In this document: positions 34,725 to 45,439 of the stretch, one piece after another
Layout: every line of letters begins with the position of its first letter
How positions within the stretch are numbered: position 1 is the first letter of the stretch
Assembly: GCF_905171775.1 (NCBI RefSeq)
Contig: NC_053491.1
Coordinates: 397,575,838 to 397,639,837 of the forward strand
From: Rana temporaria
Taxonomy: Eukaryota; Chordata; Amphibia; Anura; Ranidae
Reading direction: 5' to 3'
Length of the DNA: 64,000 nucleotides
Notes under the pieces: generated by a model
What the model saw: only the letters and a program-made list of their open reading frames with translations
The model's database searches: none
Told to the model about the DNA's origin: nothing
Position numbers and translations under genes: made by a program

Positions 34725-34785
34725 TGAAAAAGGAGCGCGCTGGTCGTTTCCGTGCGCATGCTCTGAGACGCGTTGTGGTCCTCCT
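34725..34785 (+). ncRNA. Possible decayed hammerhead-like fold in PLE 3-prime region
   Basis: A GC-rich stem (GGAGCGCGC with GCGCATGCTC) is preceded by UUGAAAA, which resembles a degraded CUGANGA core. It is followed by GAGAC (GAAAC in the mirror arm, at about 30187-30191) and then GCGUUGUGG, where GUU would be the cleavage triplet and GUG could pair with CAC just upstream of the core. Two core positions are non-consensus, so this is a relic or a coincidence. Confidence 0.3.
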
Positions 34786-35730
34786 CAGCCTCCGTCCGAG
34801 CTGACGTCACGCATCAGCTGATGAACTCACTGTCTAGCAGCGGCATAACAACAAGGATTTAGCCGTCCCTCCCCGGCTCCCTCCGGCCGCCCAGTTCTCA
34901 TGCCTTGCTGGCTGTCAGCCACAGACGCACACCAGCTCCCACGACTGCACCATAATACTATGATGTAAGTGCTGGATATTTTTATGTTTTATAATTAAAA
35001 GCAGTATACTCAGAGGCGCTCTTCTCTCTTGTTTTTCTCCTGCAGATCACCCTGAACACACCATCCCCACCCTGAAACATGGTGGTGGCAGGATCATGTT
35101 GTGGGGATGCTTTTCTTCAGCAGAGACAGAGAAGCTGGTCAGAGTTGATGGGAAGATGGACGGAGCCAAATACAGGGCAATCTTAGAAGAAAACCTGTTA
35201 AGAGTCGGCAAAAGATTTGAGACTGGGGTGGAAGTACACCTTCCAGCGGGACAACAACCCTATACATACAGCCAGAGCTACAATGGAATGGTTTAGATCA
35301 AAGCATATTCATGTGTTATAATGGCCCAGTCAAAGTCCAGAACCTAAATCCAATTGAGAATTTCTAGCGAGACTTAAAAATTGCTGTTCACAGGCGCTCT
35401 CTATCCAATCTGAAAGAGCTTGAGCTCTTCTGCAAAGAAGAATGGCCAAAAATGTCCCAGCTGTAATTGCAGTGAAAGGTGGTTCTACAAAGTACTGACA
35501 CAGGGGGGGGGGGGGGATGCTGAATACAAATTCACGCCACACTTTTCAGATATTTCTATGTAAAAAAAAATGGAAAACCATTTATCATTTTCCTTCCACT
35601 TCACGATTATGTGCCACTTTGTGTTGGTCTATCACATAAAATCCCAATAAAATACATTTACGTTTTTGGATGACAAAATGTGAAAAATGGTGTATATAGA
35701 TATAGAAGTGATACTTTTCTTAAAGCACTG

Positions 35731-36185
35731 TATAAACTTTTTTTAATACCTTTTTTGAAAAATTGTACATTGTTATTTGCCTTATAATCAGTTTAATGAT
35801 TTAATACTTTAAGCTGTAGTGTGAATATTTGTATCATTTATGCTTTTTTAGCATATTATGTTTATGCATGAATGCAATGTTTATTGTCACTTTAACATTT
35901 TCTTTTTTCATGTACTAGTTTGTTTTCATTTTTGTAAGAATTTTTTTTCATTTGTGTCATTCATGTAGGAAAATTCTGCAGAGGGCTTTCCCTTGGATGC
36001 CTGATATTTTTTGGGAGGATCCCATTTGTTGTGGATGAGTGAGCAGTAGCTTGGATCTTTTTTCCTTTCTTCACTTTTGCAGCTGCCAGTAGTATTTGAT
36101 GAGCTGGAATCAGGAAGGCCTGCAATGGCACATGAGCTTCTGTGTAGGATGTTAGTAACCTGGGAAGTAGAGAAGTGTCCAGGGG
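35731..36185 (-). other. Intergenic; weak exon-like stretch on minus strand
   Basis: On the minus strand a pyrimidine-rich stretch ending in CAG (near 36169) precedes an open frame. The frame reads LLTSYTEAHVPLQAFLIPAH, then QILLAAAKVKKGKKIQATAH, and ends with a stop near 35961. The composition is protein-like and free of tandem repeats. I do not recognise a family, there is no second exon in sight, and it could be an old pseudogene or chance. Confidence 0.25.
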
Positions 36186-36289
36186 AGGGCTGGCAGCCTT
36201 AGGCCTGGGGGGCAAGTCCAGTCAAGTGGCCTATTGAACCGAACCTCCGAATCAGCTCACCATCAATGCCCAACTGGTTTTACCAGGTC

Positions 36290-36510
36290 ACCCTAGGCTA
36301 GTGCCCAGGAGGACCCACAGGTCAGTTGCCAGCAGGACCCACAGGCCATGAATGGCCAGTGGCCAGCAGGACCCACAGGTCAGTGGCCAGCTCCCAGCAG
36401 GACCCACATCCTGTGGGTCCTGCTAGGAGCTGGCTGCGGATATGTGGGATCCGCTGGCCACTGACCTGAGGGTCCTGCTGGCCGCTGGCATGTAGGTCCT
36501 GCTGGAAGCT
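36290..36510. repeat. Palindromic minisatellite
   Basis: Units of GGCCAGCAGGACCCACAGGT (about 25-30 bp) run in one direction to about 36405 and then in the reverse direction to 36510. The symmetry point is at ACCCACATCCTGTGGGT. Open frames on both strands here are by-products. Confidence 0.85.
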
Positions 36511-38204
36511 GGCCATGGCCTCTGGGGGCACCAATCTTAGTGACGTGCAGAGGCGCAGGGGTACCTAAAGCTGGCGATCCAGTAAAGGCACCAGTAGCCT
36601 TTCATAGGCAGTACCACCTTAACAGCATCATGGGCCCCTGGGCCCCCTACCAGGGAGATGCTGACCTGGGGCATGCATAGTGCACCATGGCGAACAAAGA
36701 GCATGACCAGTGGGAGAGTCTTAAAGGAGGATTGAACAGAATCTGCATCTGCTGCATACAATGCAAACATACCACAGTCCTTGTACCCATAGGATTCAAA
36801 TTACTGTGTTGCAACTGATAATCTCACAGACACAAATTTTTAAAATAAATATTTCCATTCCATATGTTTTCATGCACAACAAAAAAGAAGCAATTTTTGT
36901 CTTAGGGCTGGTTCGCACCCAAAAAAACGCACTCCAGATCTGTTCTGCATGAGTTTATGCATGCACTTTTTTAATGCATTTTAGATGCTTTTTTTCTTAT
37001 TTTCCTGGACTGGCATTTTTCATGCATTTCACTGCGTTTCTGTCAGTCCAGTGTAGTAAAAATGCAACATGGGTACCAAAGTAAGCACTGACAAGAATAC
37101 ATTTAGTTGAGATCAACCAGCTTACCTGCTATCAGGCTGCAGCCCATCCTTCACTGTACTGCAGGCTGTGTCCCCTATCCTCTCTCTCATCCCTTCCAGC
37201 ATCTCCTGCTTTATAGTCAAAAAAGACGCGCGGGGGTGGGGGGGGGGTGTACAGTGCATTTCCATTGGCTGAGGAGGCAGTGGAGAGGCAGAGCAACTAT
37301 AGGCTACGGATATTTACAGAAAAAACATGTCGGTAAGGGACATTTCAGGGACAGATGTAAAAAAACACAATCTGTCCCTGCTTTTACTGAGGCTGGAAAC
37401 CCTGATGGGGCCCCCCAGTGGCCACGGGCCCTTGGGCAGTGCCCAAGTGCCCGAATGGTCAGTCCGCCCCTGGTAGGAAGGTGTATACGTGCCTTGTATT
37501 AAAGTGGAACTTTAGACAGCAAATTAAATCCTGCTAGATCACCTCCAGCTGGCCCATTTTGCAGGTATAGCTATGCAAAACATTAAAAATAAGTGTCTAT
37601 ACTGTTGAAAATCCAGTAATACACTGTCTCATCCTGCTCTGCACATGCTCAGTTGCTCTCTATTTTTAGGCACAGTGCCAAATTTGAAGAGGCCAATCTG
37701 CTGACAGTCTAAATGATTACAGCTGTTCAGGGGCTCTGGGCTTCAGCAAAATTGCAGACTCCAGCAAGACCAAACAGGAGCAATGCTGGAGGCAATTTAC
37801 AGCACACACTAATTTGGTTGGCATAATTATTAATGGGCTCACAGATAAGCTTTTTGGGCTTGTGCCATTTATGTTTGGGCCTGTACAGCTTGTGCTTTGC
37901 ACCTGTATCTTGGTGACTTGGGCCTAATGGCGGTGCCCAAGTCTCTATGTAACAAGCTTGCACCTTTGCTGCCTCTGCCTTCTCAAGTGCTAAGATCAGA
38001 GGGTTACTCAAAGATAATTGCTGTGAGCAAGACCTTAGTTATAATCATCACTGTGATTAGGACCTTTGAAGAGGCAGAGTGGGAGGGAGCAGTTAATGCA
38101 GTTCCGATAATTTATTGTGTATCTGTGACATGGCCTTCAAAAATGTGATGTTTCCTTTCCTTGTTAAGGGCAGTAAAGCTATTTAAAGTATACATTTAGT
38201 CAAA
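36511..38204. other. No gene recognised; repeat fragments
   Basis: Short blocks resemble dispersed repeat ends (GGGCCCCTGGGCC near 36630; GGCACGGGCCCTTGGGCAGT-like wording near 37415-37435 with AATGGTCAGTCCGCCCCTG, a hAT-style end). A 131-codon frame at 37107 reads through this and lacks a recognisable domain. Confidence 0.4.
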
Positions 38205-39205
38205 ATTAGAGCAGTATTAAACCCAAAAGCAAACATTTATTATATTGCAGCTTATCAATTCTTAAGCCTCGTACACACGATCCAATCTTATGGCCAGAAT
38301 TGTCTGTTGGACGTGTTGTGTCAGATAATCCGACCATGTGTATGCTCCATCAGACAATTGTTAGCTGAATTAACGACAACAAATGTTGGCTGTTCATGCT
38401 TATCAAATGGCAATAAATCTGGTACGTTGGTTATCCGATCGTCTGTACGCAACTACGTACAACTAAAATCCAAAGTACAAACATGCATGCTCGGAACTAA
38501 TGCTAAACATCAGATGACAATAGCAGAAGTTGCCCAAAGGGTGAGGGTACAGAGCTGAAAAAACACATGGTTTGGTGAATGTTGGTTGAAAATGTTGGGC
38601 TGTGTGTATGCAGAACAAGTTCACGGCCAACGCCCTTCAGACCAAAATCCACGGAAAAGTCTGCTGAAAGTCCGATCGTGTGTACGAGGCTTTAGATGTG
38701 AAGGCTGTATTAGTTTCTTTTTTAGGCTTTCTTCTAGTTCCATCTGGTGATCAAGTCAGCAAATCTGTTGTTTTTTACAGCACAAACTTTCCAGCAGAAT
38801 GTATCAGATTACATATACAACCACTTAATACTGGCAAGGGTGATTAAAATGCTCACCTATTGTTTATTCCTGCAAAACCTTTATCCTCAAAGAAAAATAA
38901 ATAAAATGTAACTGTTATAAAGTGTGAGCTGGAGTTTGGCGTAAATTTGTTAGTAGTTCTAAATCTGCTCATACATTTAACCCCTCCAGGCTGACAATGC
39001 TGCTGTCTACTGTGCCTCATGTGCTCCTTCCTCCAGAGAGGGGAACTCTAATACAGGGAATGTGTTATTGACCAGATCACCAGGTGAAAGCAGAAGGGAA
39101 AGTGCCAAAGAAAAGAAAAAAGATGCACCCACCACATCTAATGATTTGTAAGCTGCAATATAATACATTTTTGGTATTTGGTTTAATATTGCTTTAATAA
39201 ACAAA
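38205..39205. mobile_element. Long-TIR element interrupted by a MITE
   Basis: The left block (TATTAAACCCAAAAGCAAAC, ATTATATTGCAGCTTA) reappears inverted at 39140-39200 (TAAGCTGCAATATAAT, GGTTTAATATTGCTTTAAT). The right side contains no coding sequence. The Harbinger-like MITE at 38265 splits it close to the left end. Exact termini and target duplication were not resolved. Confidence 0.65.
38265..38691. mobile_element. Harbinger-like MITE (GCCTCGTACACACGATC termini)
   Basis: The ends are AGCCTCGTACACACGATCC and the inverted GATCGTGTGTACGAGGCT, with TTA on both sides (38262-38264 and 38692-38694). It belongs to the same broad terminus class as 16911, 17497 and 63421. Confidence 0.88.
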
Positions 39206-39559
39206 TGTAGAGGTCTCTCCAACCTCTAAAGGCCTGGTAGTGACCCCCAGAGTCAGGGAGAGCTGACATTCTTCCTCATGGTGCAGGTTACTAGGCATAG
39301 TGGGTGTAGTGCGAGATGGAAAGATGGGCGCCAGTCACTTTTAAAAATGAACAAAGAGTTTTTATTTATATTAACAGGAACAGGGGAGAGAGGGTTAAGC
39401 TACAGGACACCCTTAAGCAAATGCAATAGCAACTTGGCAGACTTTGCAGACAAAAATAGAACTAGGCAGATAGCAATACAGAAAAGGGGCCTTTAAGCTG
39501 ATTGCAGCAATTTGTATCTGGTAGCAACTGCTGTCAACTATAGCAACAACTTCACTCAC

Positions 39560-39912
39560 AGTATCCCACTGTTGATCTTCAAGCTTAGCTTCCAGCTACC
39601 TGCTGGACTTCTCAAGCTTCACGCACAGCTACCCACTGTATTCTATAAGCTCAGCTCGCAATATCGCACTGGACTTCTTGGACTCCCAGCTACCTGCTGG
39701 ATCCCTCAAGCTCAACTCACAGCTACCCACTGTATTCTTCAAGCTTCAACCACGCTACCCGCTGGGTTCCTCGGACTCACCACTTCCCGCTGGATCCCTC
39801 AGGCTTCACTCACAGCTACCCTCTGTATTCTTACCTTCAAGCTTTACTTACAGTTGCCCGCTGTACTCCTTCAAGCTTTGCTCACAGCTACCCGCTGTAT
39901 TCCTGGATGAGT
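39560..39912. repeat. Variable minisatellite (about 33-40 bp units)
   Basis: Around ten divergent units built from CTCAAGCTTCACTCACAGCTACCCGCTGTATTC follow each other. The apparent 132- and 139-codon frames across it have a matching repeated pattern and are not regarded as genes. Confidence 0.85.
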
Positions 39913-40302
39913 CTCTACTGAAGCTTTCCCACTTACTTCCCCGTCCCCGGCTGGTGAAGCTTCTGCTCTGGTACGCCTTTAGAACTCCATTCCTTCTACA
40001 CTTGCCTCCGGCAACAGGAGTGTTCGTCCCTCTGGCAACAGGCTCCCCTCAGGCCAAGCCACTACACATGTGGTTAAGCCTCAGGCTTTGGGCCTAACCC
40101 TTTGCTGTGAAAATAGTGAAATTCAGCGCCAAACAATAAATCAAATGATTAAAAATTAAAAATAAGCTGCTTCTCATATACAATACTGATTGCAATAATT
40201 GAAAGGATAGGTAGAGGGCGCTAGACCACAAGTGATAAAACAAATAAATCTCCTATAATCGCGATTATTAAATATATAATATTCAATAACGTGAACTAAT
40301 TG

Positions 40303-40306
<4 letters not shown>

Positions 40307-40366
<60 letters not shown>
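40307..40366. repeat. (TA)n microsatellite
   Basis: Nearly 30 TA dinucleotides inside the left tail of the PLE insertion. Confidence 0.96.
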
Positions 40367-40369
<3 letters not shown>

Positions 40370-40756
40370 TGAATAGTGTCTCTGAGTCATAGGAGACCCC
40401 TATGACATAAAGTCCCAATAAAAAATAAGTAATAAGTAGGTAATTCAATCTTCTTATTTGCTGAAATCTTTATTTAAGTGAAAGTAAAGTGCCACCACCA
40501 CACTTGAATCTTCTTTCCACCCAAAATGTGCTGAAGAAAATGGATGCGCTTACCAGAACGAGTTGACTACTTTAAAAAGTTAGTCAAATGAGCTTGAGCA
40601 GGATTGTGCCTGCACACATGTTGAAAGGAAAATAGATAGATGTATAGCCTCGTCCCCAGGCGTTCCAAATAGGATATGTGGAAAAACCAGATAAAAGCCA
40701 ATAGCGTAATATTGCTTTTATTAAAACACTTAAAAACAAAGGAAAAGCCAGGGGGG

Positions 40757-40800
40757 CGCCCCCTGAAGATGTTTAATTAACGAAACGTACGTCGGAGGCG
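40757..40800 (+). ncRNA. Hammerhead ribozyme-like motif in PLE
   Basis: The core strand CUGAAGA (40763-40769) matches CUGANGA. Helix II is GUU/AAC (40771-40773 with 40779-40781). GAAA follows (40782-40785). Helix III is two pairs (A85-U92, C86-G91, last two digits of position) with loop GUAC. The cleavage triplet GUC is at 40791-40793. Helix I pairs CGCCCC (40757-40762) with GGAGGCG (40794-40800), with one bulged A. The very short helix III is what is described for minimal PLE hammerheads. One deviation is an extra U before helix II. In PLEs such ribozymes process the transcript. Confidence 0.68.
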
Positions 40801-41500
40801 GTACCTGATCACGTGACGTGCTCTCCGACCTGTGGAGCTAGCAGCCGGGAACTCGTTCGTGTGCTACGGAGGTGGCGGCGATCCCTGACGACCCAATTCC
40901 TACCGCTATTGGCTTTTCCCTGGTTTTCCCACATATCCTATTTGGAACGCCTAGGGACGAGGCTATACATCTATCTATTTTCCTGTCAACATGTGTGCAG
41001 GCACAATCCTGCTCAAGCTCATTTGACTAACTTTTTCATTAAAGTAGTCAACTCGTTCTGGTAAGCGCATCCATTTTCTTCAGCACATTTTGGGTGGAAA
41101 GAAGATTTAAGTATGGTGGTGGCACTTTACTTTCACTTAAATCAAGATTTCAGCAAATAAGAAGATTGAATTACCTACTTATTACTAACCCTTTGCTGCT
41201 GCTCCAAACAGATTCCACCGAGGCTGCAGACAGTGTGGAAAGAACCTGATCACCTGACTCCCTCCAGATAACTAGCTTATCCCAGCATGGAAAGGAAACT
41301 CTGCTAATTGGCTGAGATAACATATTTACTCATAAACTGAATTCACTGTAATCGATCTTCCTAATGCCAAAGGCAACAGTGCCACCTATTGACAGAGGAG
41401 AGAGACTACAAATTAAACTCAAGCTTAGGGCAGAAACCAGTGGATTAAAGACTATGAAATAGCCCTGTCAAGTTACCACCTAGAACAACTAAATTTTCTA

Positions 41501-43884
41501 GCAGCCCAGTTTAGGACATGGGTACTACACAAATATCAGCACAAGGGACATTCATTTGATATGTCCCTTGTGCTGCTGGCTCCAGATTTCCTTAAAATCT
41601 TCATCCTTCGACCCCCTTGCTCACTGGGTAGGGCAGAGAGCTGTGACAAGCACTCACAAAAAGTGCCCAACTATGCCTGCTCTTTCTGCCAGCCATAGTA
41701 CAGCTTCTAAGAATGAAAGGTGATTGGAAAGAAGTGGCGCAGCACTGTTTTTATATGTAGAAGAGACTACTATGTTGGTCTTTTCTGTCAAAAAGGTACA
41801 CTGAACCACACATGTGCAGCTCAGTGTATATTCACAGTGCCGCTCTGTGCCGTGCTGATGTGAAGCTCAAGGAAGCATGGGTTTTGTTTACCATATGCCT
41901 TAAGCCCCTCCCACTGCTAGGTGCTTGGCCACACGCACAATTTACCACGACTTAGCACGCCGCAGGTCTTTTTACTCCTCCAGTGTCTCTCATTCTGAAG
42001 TATAAAAGTTGAAAAAGTTGAATGTAATCCATCTCTACTTTGTGCAAAACTAAGAAAAAAGTTTTGTGTTTAGTTATACTTTAACAACCCTTACAGTGCA
42101 AGGAAGCCCCACTGCAAAGTGTTTTTTTATGCATCCCTGAGTGGGGCCGTAAATCCAAAAAGCAGTGTAAAACAGTCATTTTCCATTTTCAAGCAACATT
42201 ACCCACAGTGAAGGTAATGTTCAGGTTAGACTCTGCCACGCTAACAATCACTCATCTTCAAGTGCTTTCTGTGTAATGTATGCTGCTCTGGCAGAGCTAT
42301 AGAAAGTCAATGGTAGTCTACAGTGGGGAATTTTGTCAATGATGGGGAAGTAATGAAAAAGAATGCAAAAATTATGTCAAATGAAAAAAGGAACAACGAG
42401 AAAACACGTTCATATAGCTAGGGAAAATATGAATATAAATTAAAAGCAAGCTATATTTTCCAGGATCTAATACATTTTTTTGCAATTAATTCTCCAAAAA
42501 GAATTCTAAGAAAATTAGCTGTAAAATAAAATAAAATTATCCCTATAAACCAAATTTAGGGGCCATTTACACCAATAATTTTAAGATAAAACGCAGTAAA
42601 CACATACGCTACTACAATGCAAGTGCACTGCGGTGCTATTCATTGTGAATGGCACATCAACACACTTTTAAAATGTATGTGCACTGCAATATATTGAACA
42701 GTATCATGTGAGTTGTGCTGCAAAGAAACGCAACAGTCTGCAATGTGCAAAACAAAAACGTGTAAGTTGCAGAATACTGTGTGATGAGGTGAATAAGCCC
42801 TTAGGAAAGGAAAGAAGAGTAAGAAGCCCCAAATCTTACTCCAAATCTTATAAGACTAGCAGTCCCAGGCAACAGTGTTCACAATGTAGATTTACAGATA
42901 TTATGCTGTGAATACAGTAGTGCCTAGGAAGAGTAACATATTACTTCTCAGGAGGAATTCATAAAAAGGTAAAATTTTCAGGGTAATGCCTATGCGCAAT
43001 TACATTTTTTGATGTTCCCAAGAAGACAGAAAGTCTTCACTTTTTGAGTTCAGGTCCACTTTTAAGCTAACTTGTCATAAGAGAGCCTGTGTACCTAATT
43101 TTTACATTTCTGGGTTAAGGGAAGTGTATGAGTTAATTAGGACTGCATTTAGTTATCTAGAAGGTAATATGTTTTATTAAAAACAAAAAAAAACTGGTTT
43201 GGTTGCATTATTCATCATCATATGCTGACAAATTCCACTTCTTCAATCTATAGCTGCTTCCTGTCTGGCCTATTGAGCAAGAGCGTTCTCATCCTGGATG
43301 GACGTCACCTGACGTGCCCCCTAGGGGCCGCAGTGCATTGGGATATGTAATTCGCTGTGTCGCCTGGACACAGCAGATGGTAAATCATTGTACTGGGCCA
43401 GAGCTGGAACCATTCCACTACTATGGTATCACTGTACTACTCTGTTAAAAAAAAAAAAAAGAATACATTTTTTACAAAATTGTAAAAATAGGAACAAAAA
43501 TGTAAAAAAATTGAAACATACTGTCACCAGTTAGTGTTCCTGATCACTGCTATACCAGCTATATGGTGATGCTGTACTGTTTGGGTGCCAGTATGTTAAT
43601 TTTTCTAATTTTACAAAAAATATTTGAACTCTGTATCCTCATTAGATGGATTTAATCTCACTTCCTGTCTCTGAGACTGGATTGGCATTTAAAAAAGGTA
43701 CTGTTCCGACTTACAAACAAATTTGACTTAAGAACAAACCTACAGTCCCTATCTTGTTCGTAACCCGGGGACTCCTGTATTTGTACTGGCCTGGCATTTT
43801 AGAGCCTCGAGAAATGATAGGCCATCAGTACATGAGGACTGATCGATTTTCTACATATACTTTATATACAATAGATTGTAGACT
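41501..43884. other. No gene recognised
   Basis: This is the longest stretch in the window without a recognisable transposon. ORFs stay below 80 codons and none resembles a known protein. Short repeat-like words occur (AGGGGCCATTTACACC near 42560). It may hold unique intergenic DNA and would be a reasonable anchor for comparing orthologous loci. Confidence 0.45.
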
Positions 43885-43887
43885 CTA

Positions 43888-44574
43888 TGGGCCAGATTCA
43901 CAGAGCAGATACGACGGTGTATCTCCTGATACGCCGTTGTATCTGTTTCTATCTATGCGACTGATTCATAGACTCAATTACGCATAGATAGCCATAAGAT
44001 ACGACAGGTGTAATTGTTTTACACTGTCGGATCTTAAGATGCAATACCGCGGCCACCGCTGGGGGGAGTTTGCGTCGTAAACCAGCGTCGGGTATGCAAA
44101 TTAGGAGTTACGGCGATTTCCGGCGGTTTTTCGCGTTCACTACGTCGCCGCTAGTCTAGTTTCCCGTTGCAAAGTTAGTCGTTTTTTTGGTGCCTTAACT
44201 TTACACAGCAATCGTATTGCTGTATAAAGTATGGCCGTCGTTCCCGCGTCGAAATTTAAAAAATAACGTTGTTTGCGTAAGCCGTCCGGGAATACGGAAT
44301 TACGCTATGCGCGTCGCCGTTCGAAAAAATGACGTCACTTCGCGCAAAGCAAGGCGGGAGTTCGGAAACGGAGCATGCACGGTAGGTCCGGCGCGGGATC
44401 GCGCCTAATTTAAATGGCGCACGCCCATTTGAATTGGCCCGCCTTGCGCCGGAGGCCACCGGCGTAGGTTTTCATCGCAAGTGCTTGGTGAATCAGGCAC
44501 TTGCAATGAAAAATTGCGGCGGTGTAACGTATCTACGATACGTTACACCGCCGCTCATCTATGTGAATCTGCCC
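43888..44574. mobile_element. Harbinger-like MITE (GGCCAGATTCAC termini)
   Basis: The left end is TGGGCCAGATTCACAGAG and the right end GTGAATCTGCCC, with CTA on both sides (43885-43887, 44575-44577). The interior is a GC-rich imperfect palindrome closely matching 59819-60495 (GACTAACTTT, GGCGGGAATTT, CGTTCGAAAAAATGACGTC). It has no coding sequence; the 63-67 codon frames are shadows. Confidence 0.85.
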
Positions 44575-44739
44575 CTATAACTTTACAGACTAAATAATAT
44601 ACACTGATTGGGTTTATTTTTTTCCAAAGATATGTAGCAGAATATATTGTTGCCTGAATTTATGAAGGAAGATTATTTATTTGCACAATTTTAAAACAGA
44701 AACAAAGAAAAATTCATTTTTTTCTGTTTTTTTTTCTTA

Positions 44740-44935
44740 ATTTATTTACAAAAAATAAAAAGCCCAGTGGCGATTAAATACCACCAAAAGAAAGCTCTAT
44801 CTTATAAAAATGTAATTTGGGTACAGCATTGTATGACTAAATTATTGTCATTCAAAGTGTGACAGTGCTCAAATCTGAATTATGGCCTTGGCACGAATGG
44901 GGTGAAAGTGTCTGGTATTGAGGTGATTAAATAAA
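44740..44935. repeat. Partial CCACTT-type TTAA repeat
   Basis: AAATACCACCAAAAGAAAGC and GTCATTCAAAGTGTGACAGT match the right half of 18344-19175, and it ends GAGGTGATTAAA. The left half is missing. Confidence 0.65.
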
Positions 44936-45439
44936 TGAAACAGAGTAAATACAAAGTAACAATAATGTTGTTTTCTATTTCTGAATGAAGCATTTGCACA
45001 GTGTTTACAAACACTGTGCAAAAGCTCCATGTTTGAAAGCGAGGAGTTGCCAGTAAAAGTTGTGAGGGTGCGCAAGCAGGAGAAGGAAACTGGGGCATGC
45101 TATCTATGTACTTCAATTACATTTTTTGGGCATATCTACCGTACTTAATGTCCACAACTTTTTATAGATGAGTAGACTTGTGACATTGCTGACATGTTTT
45201 TATAGGTGCAGGCTCCAGGGCTGTCATCCTGAGTCTGCCTTTGACAACTTATCAGTCACTGCTCTGGATGAAGCATGCAGATGAGGCTTCTCAGATCGCA
45301 CTTGCTGCATAATCGTTCCAGGTGAGTGGTCACTATTTATGAAGATAAGAGCAAACTGACAGCCTCAAAACCTGCCTGTATTAAAAATAGTCAGCAGAAG
45401 CAGCTCCCATTACACTTCCCTAAGGATTTTTATTTTAGG

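Larger units (their letters stand above)
32494..35044 (+). repeat. Right arm of the 2.55 kb inverted repeat
   Basis: This is the plus-strand copy of the PLE, holding the ORF and about 1.08 kb of 3-prime non-coding sequence. It ends at CTCCTGCA, where the duplicated target begins. Compared with the minus copy it lacks the last approximately 277 bp of 3-prime tail. Confidence 0.93.
29646..35045. mobile_element. Penelope-like retroelement insertion, palindromic
   Basis: The insertion is flanked by a 10-bp duplication, ATCACCCTGA (29636-29645 and 35046-35055). It consists of a minus-strand copy (29646-32473) and a plus-strand copy (32494-35044) meeting head-to-head around a 20-bp centre. The minus copy has about 277 bp more 3-prime sequence than the plus copy. 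Both copies lack the N-terminal part of the RT. The mirror offset (coordinates summing to 64967) is the same at the ORF starts and at the outer arm ends, so the arms have no net indel over 2551 bp. PLEs copy RNA by target-primed reverse transcription; this structure probably arose in one integration event. Confidence 0.93.
29139..35730 (+). mobile_element. Tc1 transposon (DD34E family) split by a PLE
   Basis: The left part (29139-29645) and the right part (35046-35730) join at ATCACCCTGA into one Tc1 element of the same family as the one at 16.7-20.8 kb. The left part encodes WSDETKI, the first catalytic aspartate. The right part encodes the MLWGCFSSAETEKLVRVDGK block and decayed later segments. 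It ends at AAAGCACTG plus TA near 35730. Frameshifts and deletions make it non-functional. Its 5-prime end is replaced by the other Tc1 at 28.47-29.14 kb. Confidence 0.85.
40108..41184. mobile_element. Short palindromic Penelope-like insertion
   Basis: It is flanked by a perfect 14-bp duplication, CTAACCCTTTGCTG (40094-40107 and 41185-41198). The arms at about 40424-40716 and 40904-41184 are inverted copies with few differences. The left side extends about 315 bp further as a tail and includes the (TA)n tract. There is no RT. The centre holds the hammerhead-like motif. The structure mirrors that of the two other PLE insertions in the window, so I class it as a non-autonomous or strongly truncated PLE. 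Confidence 0.8.
39280..41500. repeat. Unclassified repeat carrying a minisatellite and a PLE
   Basis: The sequence from about 39280 (GTGCGAGATGGAAAGATGGG) to about 41500 appears to be one unit, because CTAACCCTTTGCTG continues cleanly on both sides of the PLE at 40108. Class and termini are not known. It contains the tandem array at 39560-39912. Confidence 0.45.

Noticed and set aside
37107..37502. 131-codon plus-strand frame
   Set aside because: No recognisable domain. It runs into hAT-like repeat ends and a G-rich tract.
39512..40097. 132- and 139-codon overlapping frames
   Set aside because: Both follow the period of the minisatellite at 39560-39912.
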